A stretch of DNA of 64,000 nt. Source: Struthio camelus. Lineage: Eukaryota > Chordata > Aves > Struthioniformes > Struthionidae. The notes beneath the pieces were generated by a model, which was not told the DNA's origin, made no database searches, and was given only the letters and a program-made list of their open reading frames with translations. The position numbers were made by a program, and so were the translations under genes. This document shows positions 12,901 through 23,476 of the stretch, piece by piece; the stretch's first letter is position 1, and each line of letters begins with the position of its first letter. The stretch lies in contig NC_090951.1 of assembly GCF_040807025.1 (NCBI RefSeq), forward strand, positions 29,849,573 through 29,913,572, given 5' to 3'.

Positions 12901-15900
12901 AAATGTGCAATGGCAGAGCTCAATGACCTTAGGCCCTGTCAGATGAGTGGCTGCCAGCCTCTTGAGAGACTGCAGGATGGCGTCTTGCTTATCCTGCACC
13001 CAAGCTTCGTCTTGTTCAGCCAGCAACATGAGGAACGTCCTACACTCTTTTGAAGACAGGCCTGAGAGAAAGATGTGAAAACTCTCCATGAACTCCGTCT
13101 TTGCTTCATTCTTTGAAGTCCACTTTGACTTCAAAGAGAACTTCTTCTTCAGGTAGTTCTTGTCTACTCTCTTACTTATCATGAGACATAGTGCTGCAAA
13201 AAACTCCTGCAAACTCAAGTGCACAAAGGCATAGCCAGCCTCTGGGGGACTGCCACTTGTCTTTACCTCAAAGACAGTCAGCAGTCCATGTAAGGAAGCA
13301 AATTCTTTCACGTGCTCTGGAATATCACCAACATAAAATACAAGCTTCTTATCTTCCAGGCCTTTCAAGGCAAGATCACACAGACCCAAAATGGCCTTTT
13401 TGTTACAGTTCAGCTGAGTCTCCTCACTGCCTGCATGCTCTCCCTGCTGTTTGTTTATGAAGATGAGAAGCATTTTGATGTAAAACTGTGTCATAGTCTG
13501 AGGAAGCTCCACACTCATCTGATGTTTAAGGAACAAATATTCCAGACAGATGCAGACAACATAACACAGAGCAGGGATCAGACACATGCTGAGGAGCTTG
13601 GTGTTGTTCTTCAGGTGAGCAATCACTTGTTCTTTGAAAGAATGCTGATGAAAATAGTGGCTGACATATTCCTCAACCTTCTCGTGGTCAAATCCCCAAA
13701 TTTCTGCTAGCAAATCTACTGTGTTTAGTAAGAAGTCAGGTAGTCTCTTAGGTCGGCTGGTGACCAACACTGTGCAACCAGGCAGAAGATTGCCATGACA
13801 GAGGTCTGCAAAGAGCTCAGATATAGACATGCAGCTCGGGAGGGCTGGGCATCCCTTAGCAGAGGATGACACATCCATGTTATCTGCAAACTCATCCAGC
13901 CCATCAAAAATGATCAATGTACGCTGGGCGTTTTCCAGGAGTTGCTGGAACACTGCATCAGGGCTGTCTTCTGGCTGAAGAAACAGGTCAAACAAAAGCT
14001 CCTTCAAAGTCAGTTTTCTTTTTAATAAATTCAGCTGCCGAAACTCAAACAGGAAAGCGAGGAGAAATTGAGGCAAGACACCTTCTGCCCATTTCTGATA
14101 TATCCTGTGCATTAACATGGTCTTGCCCGTCCCTGGTTTGCCAAATAAAAAGATCACCTTAGTGGTACCTGACCGAACAACACTGTCAAACAGATCTGAC
14201 ACTTTCACAGCTGTATCCACACATTCTTCTGTTTCTGGAGTAAGTGCCACATCCTCTCGGGGCTTATCTGTTCTCTCTTTTAATCGAGAAGCTTTGCTCT
14301 GCCGAATAACAAGGTTGACAAAGGCTTGGTTGAAAGTCGGTGGCTGCATTTGTCCTTGTGTTGGTCCAGCTGCTCTCCTACTTCCATATCTTTGGCAGAC
14401 TGAATTAACGAGGAGATGCCGGTACCTTTCAGCTGAATCTGAGAGAGAAAATGTCAGAGTGAGGATGAGCGCAAAAATGTAAGCTCTCAGCCATGACTGA
14501 TCAGAAATACTGCCACTCACACACAAAGAAACACTGGCCCAGATCAGAGGCTGTTTCATGGAATCAGCCAGAGAGGATAAATTTGGAAAAGCATGAAAAA
14601 AAAAGTGATTTCTCCTATTTTTGCACAGGGGCTGAAAGAGGAGAAGAAAATTCAGTAGGCATATGTGTAACTCCCTGCTCACTCATGCTGGCCTTGTGCC
14701 ACACTTGCTCAACTTTCTGCATTTTGGAATGGACCTGTCTTGTGTTTTGAGGTTGTCTTTGAAGATTTTGTAACACGGGATTTCTTCATTACCTCCCTCC
14801 CTCCACCCTTTCCCCCACTCAATATCTATTTCCAGGGCTACATACTTCTTTCTGATGCTTTTATGCACATTTCTCCATGTGCATTTGAAACAACACTCCA
14901 AGTCAATCACTTGGCCCTGGGGATAGCCAAGCAACAGCACAGCAGTACATCTAGCCAAACAGTCATGCAATAATAAATTAACAAACCAACCAGCAGACTC
15001 CATTCACCACAAGTGACCAACTGTGCTTGTATGTACAAACACGTGTTGCTGTTCTCCACAGCAGCAGCCTTTCCTTCCTCTGCTTCAGCTGAGCCTGGTA
15101 TCAGGTTTCCCTTGCATCCAGTGTAAGAATAAGATGCTCATAGCGGAAATCACCAGCTGAGGTTCCCTGGGCTGCACTGTGCAAGGGGAAACACTGGACA
15201 GTTACAGCAGCTTCTCTACCCTCAAAATCTGTGGGTCCCTAATGAGCACCAGGGAAGGTGAGAAAGTTCCCCACAAGGAGCCATCTTTGCAATATGAAGA
15301 GGCTCGGCCACTTTTCTGTGATGAACTGAGCCAGAGTAATGCACTGATCGAGGCAAGACGTTCACTGCCAACATCCTGCTGACATGGATTACCTTTACTA
15401 CAGACAATACTACATAGTGCTTTGATAAGCGGGCTGCCAAGACCCAGTCATGGCCTCATAAGGCTAGCTAGCTGGTACCAGCAGGAATCTAAGACCCCTC
15501 AAGAGGAGAGAATCTGTCCCTGATGGTATCAGCATCTCTTTGTTAGGGAGAGGGCAATGTTGATAAGTAACGGTGCTCGGCACCCTCTGACAAACCCTGT
15601 TCTCATTGCTTTTAAGTTTGCTGAGTTTCAACATCATGAGATAAGACATTGCCTCCTGGGAGCACCTCCTCAAGGAGAAGTTTCCTGCTTATAAACTTCT
15701 GGTCAAAAGCAGATCCTTTCCTCATGGAGAAATGCTTTCATTTTTGTACTCTGAGGCCAATGCTTGAAATTTGGCTTCAGCCCAGGCCTACGAGGGTTGA
15801 TCAGGGCATTTCCTCCAAAGGCTCCTCCTGGCAGCAGCTTGCCTTCTAGGAGCTGCTAGCATCCTTCCTGTGTTTCCCCACCAGTGGCATGAGGCAGAGC

Positions 15901-18900
15901 AGGGCTCTGGTGGGGGAGACGCTAAAAGCAGAAGCAGAAAAGGGTAAAGCAGGGCAGATTATGAAGGAAATGATGCCAACACCAGCGTCATACAGCCCTC
16001 AGGCCTGTGCAGACCACCCCTGAATTTTCTTTCCTGAAATTATTCTGCCATGACTTTGTCATCACTCATCTATTTACTAATTTTTTTATTCTGAGAAGGG
16101 GGGTGAGCTTAAAGCATACTCATGAGTTTTTACTGTGCTAGCACAGTAAAACTCTGGCCCCTTTAGTGGGTTTTAAATTGTCAGTATGCCTCCTGACTTG
16201 GTCAAAAAAAAAAAAAAAAGAAGCAGCACTCAAATACAGGGATGACCAACAGCTGGATGCTTTACAGACATATCATGCTTCCAGTGAGTTCTTAGCCTAT
16301 GCCATCTGCACCCCTTTTCCTCAGGTGGGACTTAGTGCATGTCTGAAATGGAACTGACATTTGCTTGTTATAAGTAGGGTCCCCTTGCCCTTGTATCTGT
16401 CACATTAAGAGTTTATGCAGCCACAAAACAAAAGTTCTGTTTGAGAAGAACAAAAGGAGGAGGTTGATTTCTTGGGTGTTTTTGCAAAGAAGTTGAGGTC
16501 CTTCCTCAGAGGGGAGCACACCACTGCTCTGCTTCTGGAACATCTACATACCTAGTCGCTGCTGTTTAGCATCTTTATCACTCATAGAACTGCTGCTATG
16601 GCGGCGACGATCAAACCCTGAAAATTGAAAAGTACAAACATGTCAAAGCAGCACTTTGAATGACACCTTATTAGAGCTCAGTTGGGGTGCTGAAAAAAAG
16701 ACAAGATGGAAGACACAAAAATATTCGCAAATCTAGGCTGTTTACAGAATTGTTTTCACAATTGTGGACTCTCCATTCTGTGATTCTATTATTGAAGTAA
16801 AAGCAGAGGTGCATCTAAGTATAGAAGTCAGCTTGTGCTGGTCCTCAAGAGGCTAATTCATCTCCTTGTCCAAGTCAGAGCACACTAGAGCTCTCACAAG
16901 CGACAGAGACGTCTAGGCTGTTCTAAAGACCTTCAGTAATAGAGGCCCCTCACCTACTCCAAGCAACTCTTTCCATCACTTCAGTTTATACAATGTTTCC
17001 TAGTAGATAATGTTAAACTTGCCCACCGTGCATGAGCCATTAGTTTCTTGCTCTATCTACTACGGACGCAGGCCCTCTAAGTGGGACATTCTTAGTAGTG
17101 ATGGAGATAAACCACCTCCCTGGGACAAAAAAAAAACAGCTACAAGCATTTGACATTTATCTAATACTGGAATGTGACTTCGATTGTGCTTCACAGAACA
17201 GTTAACATCCACATTTTATCACTCTCAGCCAGCAACATCTGGGACACCAGAAATAGGCAGGTGCAATGGTGCAAGCTGCTTGTGGAAGCCTGGCTTTGAA
17301 AATTTTTGCAGGAAAAAATGTGAGGTTTAAAAAACACGTTTCACAAGAGATGCGTTAGATTTAGCAAATGATGCTCAGATCTTTTTGCTCAATCCCCCCA
17401 TTTGTTGTGAAGCATAGTGCTAAGCAGTGCCAGAACCTTAGCCAAAAAGTAGCATAACATGCCTGATATAAAGTATCCTTGGAACTGACCCTACTGGCAG
17501 CAGAGCTGCTGGAAGGTAAAAAAAAAAAAAAAGAGCATACCAAAGTAGAAAGAGCAGTAAGGGCTGCAGGTAGCCTAGTCAAAGGATTTATAGTGCAAGC
17601 ATTTGTAAACCAAAGCAGAGCATGCAGGAAGTGCACACTCTTGAGCATGTGCACTGTTTTGAAAAGTACACACTTTGGAGCATGTGAAAGAAGCCTGACA
17701 GACTAGAGACAAAAGAGACACCAAAGAGCTGCACCACATATCACAGCTACACACTGTAGCAAAGCCCACAGCCCAGGTTCTCTGAATTGTTTGCCACTCC
17801 TTCTCAGGATTTAAGTTCACCCAAAGCAGCATAAGCCTGTGTGATGGACCTGAAACAGAGCAGCAACAGGAAGCACCAATGACTAGATATACCCTCATTA
17901 TACGCTCACAGCTGTGATGCGGCTGAAAGCCTCTCTCTCTCTGGCCAGCAGCATGAAGTGATCGATGCACATACACACAGATCATAAATTACTGAGGGCA
18001 CTGGCAAATCTCATCAAGAACCACAGCCAGCTCAGCAAGATGGTCCAGCTGTCAGCAGTGTGAGTGCCTAAACCAGTCCCCAAATTTGTGCAACAGGAAC
18101 AGGAGATCTCCTAGCAAAACCAAGAGCAGCTTTTCCTTCAGGTAACTCATTTCTTAGCAAGGCGCAATCCAGCACCAAAGCCACACTCTGCCACCAACAG
18201 TAAGCACCTCTACAGGACCCAAGACCTGCACTTTGCTCCCTTTGTCCCCAGCCCAGGAAGGGAGTTTTGCAGGACTCCTCGGGGCTGCAGCCGGCAGAGT
18301 ACAAGGGTTCATTTCCAGCTGCTTCGCTTTCCTCCAGCGCACATTCCAGGGGGATGCAAACGGAGGGCAGCTTTCTGTGCAAACGTGAATCAGGACATAA
18401 TCTGGATTTCTTTTGCTGCTATCACTACCACTTATCCACTCAGAAAGCTGCAAGTCAGTCAACTCCTTTCTATCTCTTTCCACTGTGAGACTGTTTACAT
18501 GGACAGGACACCAGGGCTGGTGTTTTGCTTTTAGAAATTGAATATCACGTGACTGACGAGATAACTCAGAATTTTATTTAGCGGCCTCCAATCCTTCCAG
18601 TAACCGTTACATGAGCGCCCAGAGACATTGCTCAGCGGTGACACATAATCTTGAGTACTTTCACTTTGCAGCAAAGGCTTTTGACTGACTTTCAGGTGCC
18701 ACTGCACAGTGCATGGGGAAGTGGAGAGTGACCAAACAAATCCCTCACCTCCTGCCTTGCACTGAGTGGGAAGGTCTCAGTCCTCAATTCATCCCTGAAA
18801 CAAGCCCTAGAAACACCACTACCCATTCTTTTAAGCTCTCACTCCGACATCGCTAAAATGGTTTCTGCTGGATGAACTCTAGATTTGTCTGTTTGCTCTT

Positions 18901-21900
18901 TCTTTAAAAGCCAAACCAGCATCCTCCACCCACTAGTGAGCCAAGCACATCAAAGACACAAAACAGGGAGGTGTTGCAGAGAGGCTGGGGGATTCCCTTG
19001 CCTCGAGAAACAAAAGTGAGTGAGCTGCTTGGCAAAGTTAGGGCCAAGAGAGCTTTTCTGAAACGCAGGGAGAGGAAATGGAACAAGGGAGGTTCATCTG
19101 GAAAGCATGGAAAACAGAAAAAGTCAAAATTGAAGTTGCGGTGGCTTCCTCCCTCGACTTTGCCAGCGCTGTGGTCCCTATGTCCCAATATATGGGATAT
19201 TGGTAGCCCTGCCCAGCCCTTGGAGCAAGAGCATAGCACCCCAAGGGCCATTCCAGCCTTACCTTTTGGCACACACGATGAGGCTCTTACACTCACGCAT
19301 GCTTCTTGCTTCTGGCTCAAGTTACCTAAAATGGTTGAATTGGAAATGAAATACGGTTATTGCCAGCATCCTGCTCTTGAAATCTGGGGTGCTGCTGGCT
19401 AGGCAAAAAAAAAAAAAAAGGGAGCAAGCAGCTCACAATACCTATAGTGGCACAAAGCAAATGTCAGTATAAAGGCTGACGCAACGCAGCCAGGTTTCAG
19501 GCTCCCCATCTAATCCTCTCCTTTCAGCCTGAAATAGAGTTACCTTCATCTTAAAGTGAGATGTGAAACGTTGTCTCTATGCTTCATGCAAACTCAGAGT
19601 GAGAGCAGCTTTGGCTGATCGAGAACCACACTGCAGCCAAAAAGGGGAATCCCTACTCTGCCCTATTCCTGTACTGAGATATTTTTGTGATGAAACCCTT
19701 GGTAGCGTTAGTGGGCAGGCCAGCCAGGGACCTCCTCTGACTTGCTGCATGGCTGCACAAGGAGAAGAATTGAAGTAAGGAGGCTCCAGCAGCCAGGAAA
19801 CCCCACCTAGCATGCTCAACTCCACAGACTACGTCCACAAAACTTCAGAGAGAGGTGCAGCTCAGATGAAACTGAAGTCAGGATACCGACAGGGCTGTTC
19901 TGTTCAGACAAGCTCCTCTCTGAAAATATCCCTCTCCAAAATCAGATGGGAAGCCTTCGTCCACGGGTTACTTTCATGGTCATTTCCAGCGTTCCCCAGC
20001 TGGAAACACAGGCATTTTTAACTTCAGCATCAGCACAAAGCAACCAAGAACAAGGCTCCAAATGGGCACATGCACTGGGCCACAGCCACACACAAAATCC
20101 AGCCAACGGTTTGAATACCTTGACCCTTGCTCTACGTGCCATGTAAAGCAGAGGAAGCCAGTTTTGCTGCTGAAAGACTTGGTCCTGTCATTTCTCCACT
20201 GCCCATCTCAAGCCCTACTTGCATCCCTTGGTGAGAGAGGGCAGGTTCATGCAGCCATTCGGCAAACTAGGTGGCAGAACTGATCTGCGTCTAACCTAAC
20301 CATTACTGCTCCTCAGATTGGTTTGAACCCGAATCAGTTCATCATGTGGCCTCATAAACTCTTTTCTCTAGGAGTAACTTCATGAACCAGTTATGGCGAG
20401 CTAATGGATACCTGCTGCTGAAGGGAGCCACGTGGTGTCGTTGCACGCTCCCTCATCTCAGCTGCATGCACCCACCACTTTCTACACCTCCATGGATGCT
20501 CGCCGACCCTGCAAGAGCCAGTTTGGGGAGCTAAGCTGGCTGTGAACTATTCGCTTGTCTTCACAGGTCTAGTTCCCTACTGCGCTGGCCCACCTGAAGA
20601 CAAACCTGGGGATGTGGCAAAACCTGAAGGGCAGTTGCACGCTTGCTTAATCCAAGACTGCTTTGCTACTGTAAGGGTGGTCTTGTGCCCCCCAAGCATC
20701 GAGACCCACCCAATCCCCTGGGACAGCCCTTGCATTCACACAGCTACGCAGGGAGCCAGAGTTAACTGACAACTACTCCTAGAGCAAAACCAAAACCAAT
20801 TCATCTTCAGGAGGATCAGTGACACTAACTTGTTAGTGCACCGCCCTAAAACCCAGCATAAGCCAGCCCTGAAGCCTAAAGAAACCTTTTCTTTTATGAT
20901 ATGTCACTGCACTAAACGGCCAAAATCTGTTTCAGCTCCAGTCCCAAGAGAAAGCCCACCTCAGCCCTTGCTCCCTTCCTGCTGGTTGTCTAATTTTCTC
21001 CCCCTTTCAATTCTGCCAAAGTAACTGCTGCTGCAGTTGCTTGGTGAAGGTTGCCTCAGTCTGACTGATGCAAACCACTGACAAGTTATTTCAGGAAGAG
21101 TGTTGAAGATTGGACTGTTAGAAAGAACTTATGATGTGAGACTTCCTGCTAAGCAGGATGTTAACAGAAAATAAGTAATAAACAGATGAAGTAGCACAGT
21201 AAGAGAGAAACACAGCGTAGCTGACACTGTAGGCTTTAAAAAGGAGAGCATGTGTGTACACACTTTGTGTATCATCGTCTACAATGTAATAGTCACTGTA
21301 GTGACCAGAGTTTCTATGGCTCAGATGGTGCTTTCTAAAGCCACTGCTTACAGGTGCTAACTAGAGCTATGGAGAAGTGGTTTTCCTGCCATGTGAGAAT
21401 TTTAAGACTTTTATATTTCTTCCCCTCCTGGATCAGGAAAATAAAAAATAGCAATAAAAAAAAAATGGAATAAGATATAATTTTTTTCTTCTTCAAATAA
21501 GTCTATCAAAACATTTCATCTCAGCTTTATTGGAAAGGGGGGAGTGCAAAAATTTTTATTCTGTTTTTGTTTTTTTAATTTTTTTTAACCTTAACTTACA
21601 CTTCTAAGCCCAAAATTCTGCTTCCAAGAAAAAACAACCATGAAAAATTTCAGCTGTTTCAAACCTCTCCTTCAAGAAGTCTGAAAATTTGGAAGAATAA
21701 CTTTCTGACCAAGAAATACGGATTGAAGCTAAATTATCTGATTAAGAAAATACTGTCATCAAAAATCTCCTGAGCTACTCTAGCATCAATGCTTTACATT
21801 TTACTGCTGCGGTGACATGCTCCACTCCCCCAAAAAGCAGCCAGAAATCCCTACAGCACAGCACCCCTTGTTCCTCATATTTCAAATGCCCCTAATTAGC

Positions 21901-23476
21901 ACCCTGAAAACAGCATTTTTCACCTGGGCAAAAACTTTGTGCTTTTAGGGACAGTCCTAATTTGGGAATCTAGATGATATGACTGTTCAGGGTCCCGTAG
22001 GGGCCGCAGAAACCCTCCATCCGTAAATCAGGCCAACTGTTCTTGAAAGAGTGACCACAGGCCTCCCCGTTTCCATCTGGCTGGATCAGGACGCAGAGGC
22101 GTGAACCCAAAGGGAGCTGCATGCCCCTGTACTTCTCTCCTGCCCAAATACCCATTTGTAAAAGCCCAGCCCACTGCTGGCCCACTGCAACTGGCAGAGG
22201 ACTATTCAAAATAAGGTGCTGCTGGCAGTGATATGAGCAACATGCCTGAGAAAGTGCCCAGCAATGCCAGCAGGGCATCGCCATGCTGAAAAAGCACAGC
22301 TGAACCTGTGAGCTGTTGTTATTTTGTGGCACTAACTATTCCTGGAGGGACTAATCTTATTCCAAAGATTATGAGGAAAAATGGGCAGGGTGAGCCAGAA
22401 AGAAAGTCAGATCATGTTTATCAAGCGGCTTGGGCTAGCTCATAGCTGCCTAGACACCACGGAGTGGAAAAATCACATCCCACTGATGACGACATGAGGC
22501 ACTGAACGAATAGGCAAGATTATTAGTGGCATCGCTGCCTAAACTGGTTTGTTGGCCAGAGAGGGCCAAGGCACCGGCTGTTGTAGGAGATGGTTGGGGA
22601 AGCTGGCCCAATCCCTATTACCTTCTCCTGCACAGCTCATGAGCAGTATCTCCAGATCCAGGGGGAGGTCACACTCCATGCACAGGTACTGTACAAACTG
22701 TTTCCAGGTGGCAGGGCCAGCCTTCTCCAGCCGGTCAAGGAGCACCGAGACCTTCTCTTTGTGGTCAGTGATGCCATCCAAGCCACTGAGGGTCACCTCT
22801 GGGAGGAAGCGCTGAGAGGTTGTGAGCAGCCAGTCAGGACGGTGACTGAGGAACTCCACTAGCTGGGGGCGAGCACTTGCTATGGATGCCTCCAGGTTTA
22901 GATCATCCGTCTGACAAAGGGGCTAGAGGGATGAAACCAGAGAGGGTAGCAATGGGCACAGAAGCAAGAGACGTTCAGCTGCACAACCCTGCTGCCAAGC
23001 ACCCAGCACAGCCCTTGATGACAATCTGCTTTTCTACACTTTGATCCACCCAGAACCACTTACCTGCTTTACCCTCCTGGTATGCAGTGGCAAAATCCTA
23101 GCCTGGCTATTGCAGTGCAGCGACTGCAGTGTTTGCCTGCACAGTGCCTAATAGAGTGGTAATGCAAGGGAAAGGAGCAAACACCACAAGTCCAGTTTCT
23201 GTGGAGTCAGTCCAGAAAAAGCCATGTTGATGGCTATATCGATATGGTGGCCAGCTACAAAACATAACATCTCAGGCATCTTTCACATGCAGCAGGAGCT
23301 CTGCAGAGGCTTGGGACTCAAAGGGCAAGATACTTCCCTGCACAAAGGGCTCAGGCAGCTGTTTTTGCCATTCATTACAGCAACACATTACTGCTTTAGT
23401 GACAATGTCACCCTTCGCTTCCCATGCCAATCCCCCCTCCACTTCCCACAGCATGCTCATGTTTTCCTACCTGCAT
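1..23476 (-). CDS. NLRC5: NLRC5, NLR family CARD domain containing 5 (5' half; continues beyond left edge)
   Basis: NLRC5 is a cytoplasmic-nuclear NOD-like receptor that acts as the interferon-inducible transactivator of MHC class I genes. I assembled these minus-strand coding exons, all with GT/AG borders and matching phases: 22910-22622, 16617-16552, 14438-12686, 10613-10530, 8511-8428, 8344-8261, 6610-6521, 5676-5626, 3975-3892, 2916-2833, 2423-2334. Tentative exons lie at about 1606-1512 and 1027-950, and a tentative start exon at 23476-23471. The solid exons alone encode about 920 residues without a stop, roughly half the length I recall for human NLRC5 (about 1,860), so the remaining LRRs lie left of position 1. 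The order is death-fold effector domain, short basic linker, NACHT with Walker A and B, winged-helix and superhelical regions, then LRRs. CETP upstream and HERPUD1 beyond it match human 16q13. Residue-level similarity to human NLRC5, recalled from memory, runs through every exon. Confidence 0.95.
950..1027 (-). CDS. NLRC5: Tentative NLRC5 LRR exon (78 bp)
   Basis: Borders are CCCCTTAG|CCAGGG and CCTGAG|GTACGTG. Read in phase 2 it is open and encodes QGGRVGLSWHATQLLWPCLE then ENDSLR. The spacing of Gly-Leu and later Leu residues fits human THCGLQEKHLEQLCKALGGSCHLGHL. At 78 bp it is two codons shorter than the usual LRR exon. Confidence 0.5.
1512..1606 (-). CDS. NLRC5: Tentative NLRC5 inter-LRR insertion exon
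   Basis: After TTCCTTAG the minus strand reads SILFRSQILFQEPKGNASS..., resembling the human insertion SLQHKTVIFMFAQEPEEQKG that follows the same LRR. An internal acceptor is also possible at 1594. The 3' end is unresolved: GTAGTA after 1512 would leave phase 1, which does not join the following candidate exon. The homology is suggestive but the borders are not trusted. Confidence 0.4.
2334..2423 (-). CDS. NLRC5: NLRC5 LRR exon (90 bp)
   Basis: Borders are TTTCTTAG|TCTCAGTC and GAAGTCAG|GTACATA. It encodes DLSQNHLSVDGICSLLKSVN followed by TCQKIMEAEVR, aligning with human LSDNGLSVAGVHCVLRAVSACWTLAELHI. It is the cassette counterpart of the exon at 6521-6610. Confidence 0.88.
2833..2916 (-). 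CDS. NLRC5: NLRC5 LRR exon (84 bp)
   Basis: Borders are CCTCAG|TTTATCAG and CTGGA|GTAAGTG. It encodes DLSGNKLGDEGCSWLLKSLP... with the classic LRR core, aligning with human DLSGNQLEDEGCRLMAEAAS. Phase 2 on both sides. Confidence 0.9.
3892..3975 (-). CDS. NLRC5: NLRC5 LRR exon (84 bp)
   Basis: Borders are TGTTCACAG|CTTGCACGG and GTGGA|GTAAGTG. It encodes SLHGRSLCPQHAEEIVAILQ then SCPRLSEVE, aligning with human RLQKCQLQVHDAEALIALLQEGPHLEEVD. In phase with both neighbours (AG+C gives Ser upstream; GA+T gives Asp downstream). Confidence 0.9.
5626..5676 (-). CDS. NLRC5: NLRC5 short inter-LRR exon (51 bp)
   Basis: Borders are CTCATTTTCAG|GAAGG and TTTCAAG|GTGAGAA. It encodes KDTVIIHFSGQSGKVSR, joined as HVR-KDTVIIHF. 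It corresponds to the human insertion QARERTIIFLLSPP..., a beta-strand-like stretch that interrupts the regular LRRs. It is shorter than in human but keeps phase 2-2. Confidence 0.82.
6521..6610 (-). CDS. NLRC5: NLRC5 LRR exon (90 bp)
   Basis: Borders are GTATTCACAG|CTTGAG and CATGTCAG|GTATCAG; phase 2 on both sides. It encodes DLSYNSLSLNVVLALAKEVV... and ends ATELHVR. Human has LDLSSNSICVSTLLCLARVAV ending RMLQAR. At 90 bp it is one codon pair longer than the canonical LRR exon, a length shared with the exon at 2334-2423, which sits at the same place in the next repeat cassette. Confidence 0.88.
8261..8344 (-). CDS. NLRC5: NLRC5 LRR exon (84 bp)
   Basis: Borders are TGTGTGCAG|CTTGCAG and ATAGA|GTGAGTA. 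It encodes NLQDNRIRDLEVKRVMDVFA... followed by RMEKLKKI, a typical LRR unit that aligns with human SFRDNQLSDQVVLNIVEVLP. It ends in GA and joins the C of the exon at 6610 to give Asp. Confidence 0.9.
8428..8511 (-). CDS. NLRC5: NLRC5 LRR exon (84 bp)
   Basis: Borders are TTTTCCAG|GTTGAC and ATAAA|GTGAGTG; phase 2 on both sides. It encodes ELTGGIITAKGLSNLVQASS..., matching human GLAGSKITARGISHLVKALP. It joins the previous exon in frame (GA+G gives Glu) and the next one (AA+C gives Asn). Confidence 0.9.
10530..10613 (-). CDS. NLRC5: NLRC5 LRR exon (84 bp)
   Basis: Borders are TTTTAG|CTTTCGG and CTCGA|GTAAGTG; phase 2 on both sides. It encodes SFRSRRCGDDFAAALSRSL..., which aligns closely with human SFKSRKCGDAFAEALSRSL. 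This is the first 28-residue ribonuclease-inhibitor-type LRR unit after the NACHT exon. Confidence 0.92.
12060..12560 (-). repeat. Ancient CR1/L3-type LINE fragment
   Basis: The plus strand shows the antisense landmarks of old amniote CR1/L3 elements in degraded form: a segment like 'atcattcataaaaatacagaatgagatc...ggatcccaagag', then 'ttccaacatgacagcaaagca', then 'ttctaatgtcaagaaataccta...ctattaggctaat'. It sits about 130 bp 3' of the NACHT exon donor. Recognised by eye only; it is too diverged to type precisely. Confidence 0.55.
12686..14438 (-). CDS. NLRC5: NLRC5 exon: NACHT ATPase domain
   Basis: This single 1753-bp exon (enters after 1 nt, leaves with AG of a split codon) encodes the whole nucleotide-binding module. 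Walker A is GKPGTGKT near 14121-14142, and Walker B is LIIFDGLDEF near 13891-13920. A sensor-like VTSRPKRLPDFL follows, then GFDHEKVEEYVSHYF and the winged-helix motif GYAFVHLSLQEFFAALCLM near 13180-13240. Helical regions then lead to the first LRR strand, YLDFAGCPMDVDCLEVL. Human NLRC5 has the same landmarks (GKAGMGKT, LLIFDGLDEAL, ATSRPGKLP, GYAFTHLSLQEFLAALHLM). The acceptor is TCTCTCTCAG|ATTCAG and the donor TTGAG|GTAAAC. An open frame extends upstream of the acceptor but belongs to the intron. Key ATP-binding residues are present, so ATP binding is expected. Confidence 0.95.
16552..16617 (-). CDS. NLRC5: NLRC5 exon: short basic linker between death fold and NACHT
   Basis: This 66-bp exon (2 nt in, 1 nt out) encodes the stretch that begins FDRRRHSSSSMSDKDAKQQRL. 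Borders are TTTTCAG|GG and CTAG|GTATGT. It joins in frame to both neighbours: G+GG makes Gly upstream and G+AT makes Asp downstream. The RRRH cluster followed by KQQR lies where human NLRC5 has its bipartite nuclear localisation signal (RRKQCKKQQ), and the downstream ERYRHLL...QRYGS aligns with human KKYLQLL...QRYRS. The segment is much shorter than the human linker. Confidence 0.85.
16618..22621 (-). other. NLRC5 intron between death-fold and linker exons
   Basis: This intron of about 6 kb holds the ancient CR1 fragment near 16.9-17.1 kb, short poly-A tracts near 17.5 and 19.4 kb, and an AT-rich stretch at 21.4-21.8 kb. I see no coding exon or RNA gene in it. Several open frames of 60-140 codons show no family motif and no splice context. 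Confidence 0.6.
16890..17075 (-). repeat. Ancient CR1-type LINE fragment in NLRC5 intron
   Basis: The plus strand carries antisense CR1-like text: 'ctaaagaccttcagtaatagaggcccctc...caagcaactctttccatcact', followed by 'gtttcctagtagataatgtt' and 'agtttcttgctctatct'. The order matches the 3' part of old CR1 elements. Highly diverged; exact ends are unclear. Confidence 0.5.
22622..22910 (-). CDS. NLRC5: NLRC5 exon: N-terminal death-fold effector domain
   Basis: This 289-bp exon (phase 0 in, 1 out) encodes about 96 residues of the atypical CARD/death-fold domain. Recognisable pieces are HRPDWLLTTSQRFLPEV and TWKQFVQYLCMECDLPLDLE, which match the human segments around DPEWLNAKMKFFLP and TWQSFIHCVCMQLEVPLDLE. 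The acceptor is the AG after a CCCCTTTGT tract; a second in-phase AG lies 12 bp upstream. The donor is GAAG|GTAATAG. No in-frame ATG precedes the conserved part of this exon, and the reading frame meets a stop just upstream, so the initiator must come from another exon. The trailing G joins the GG of exon 16617-16552 to give glycine. Confidence 0.9.
23471..23476 (-). CDS. NLRC5: Tentative NLRC5 start micro-exon (ATG CAG)
   Basis: On the minus strand, ATGCAG is followed by GTAGGAAAAC, a usable donor, and ends in phase 0. Phase 0 is what the death-fold exon at 22910 requires, and the join would read M-Q-T-D-D-L-N-L-E. Position -3 of the ATG is A, a good Kozak context. I found no other ATG exon of the right phase between 22.9 and 30 kb, but I did not search exhaustively. 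A competing donor at 23064 (AAAGCAG|GTAAGTGG) has no in-frame ATG back to the nearest stop, so it could end a 5'UTR exon. This is inference from splice logic only. Confidence 0.3.

Noticed and set aside
14439-14682. Upstream extension of the NACHT open frame starting MSRELHICLLNFLL
   Set aside because: A strong polypyrimidine-AG acceptor at 14438 and exact phase agreement with the exon at 16552-16617 show that the extension is intron.
23065-23160. Strong donor AAAGCAG|GTAAGTGG at 23064 as the NLRC5 first coding exon
   Set aside because: In the needed phase 0 frame there is no ATG before an upstream stop. It may still be a 5'UTR exon end.
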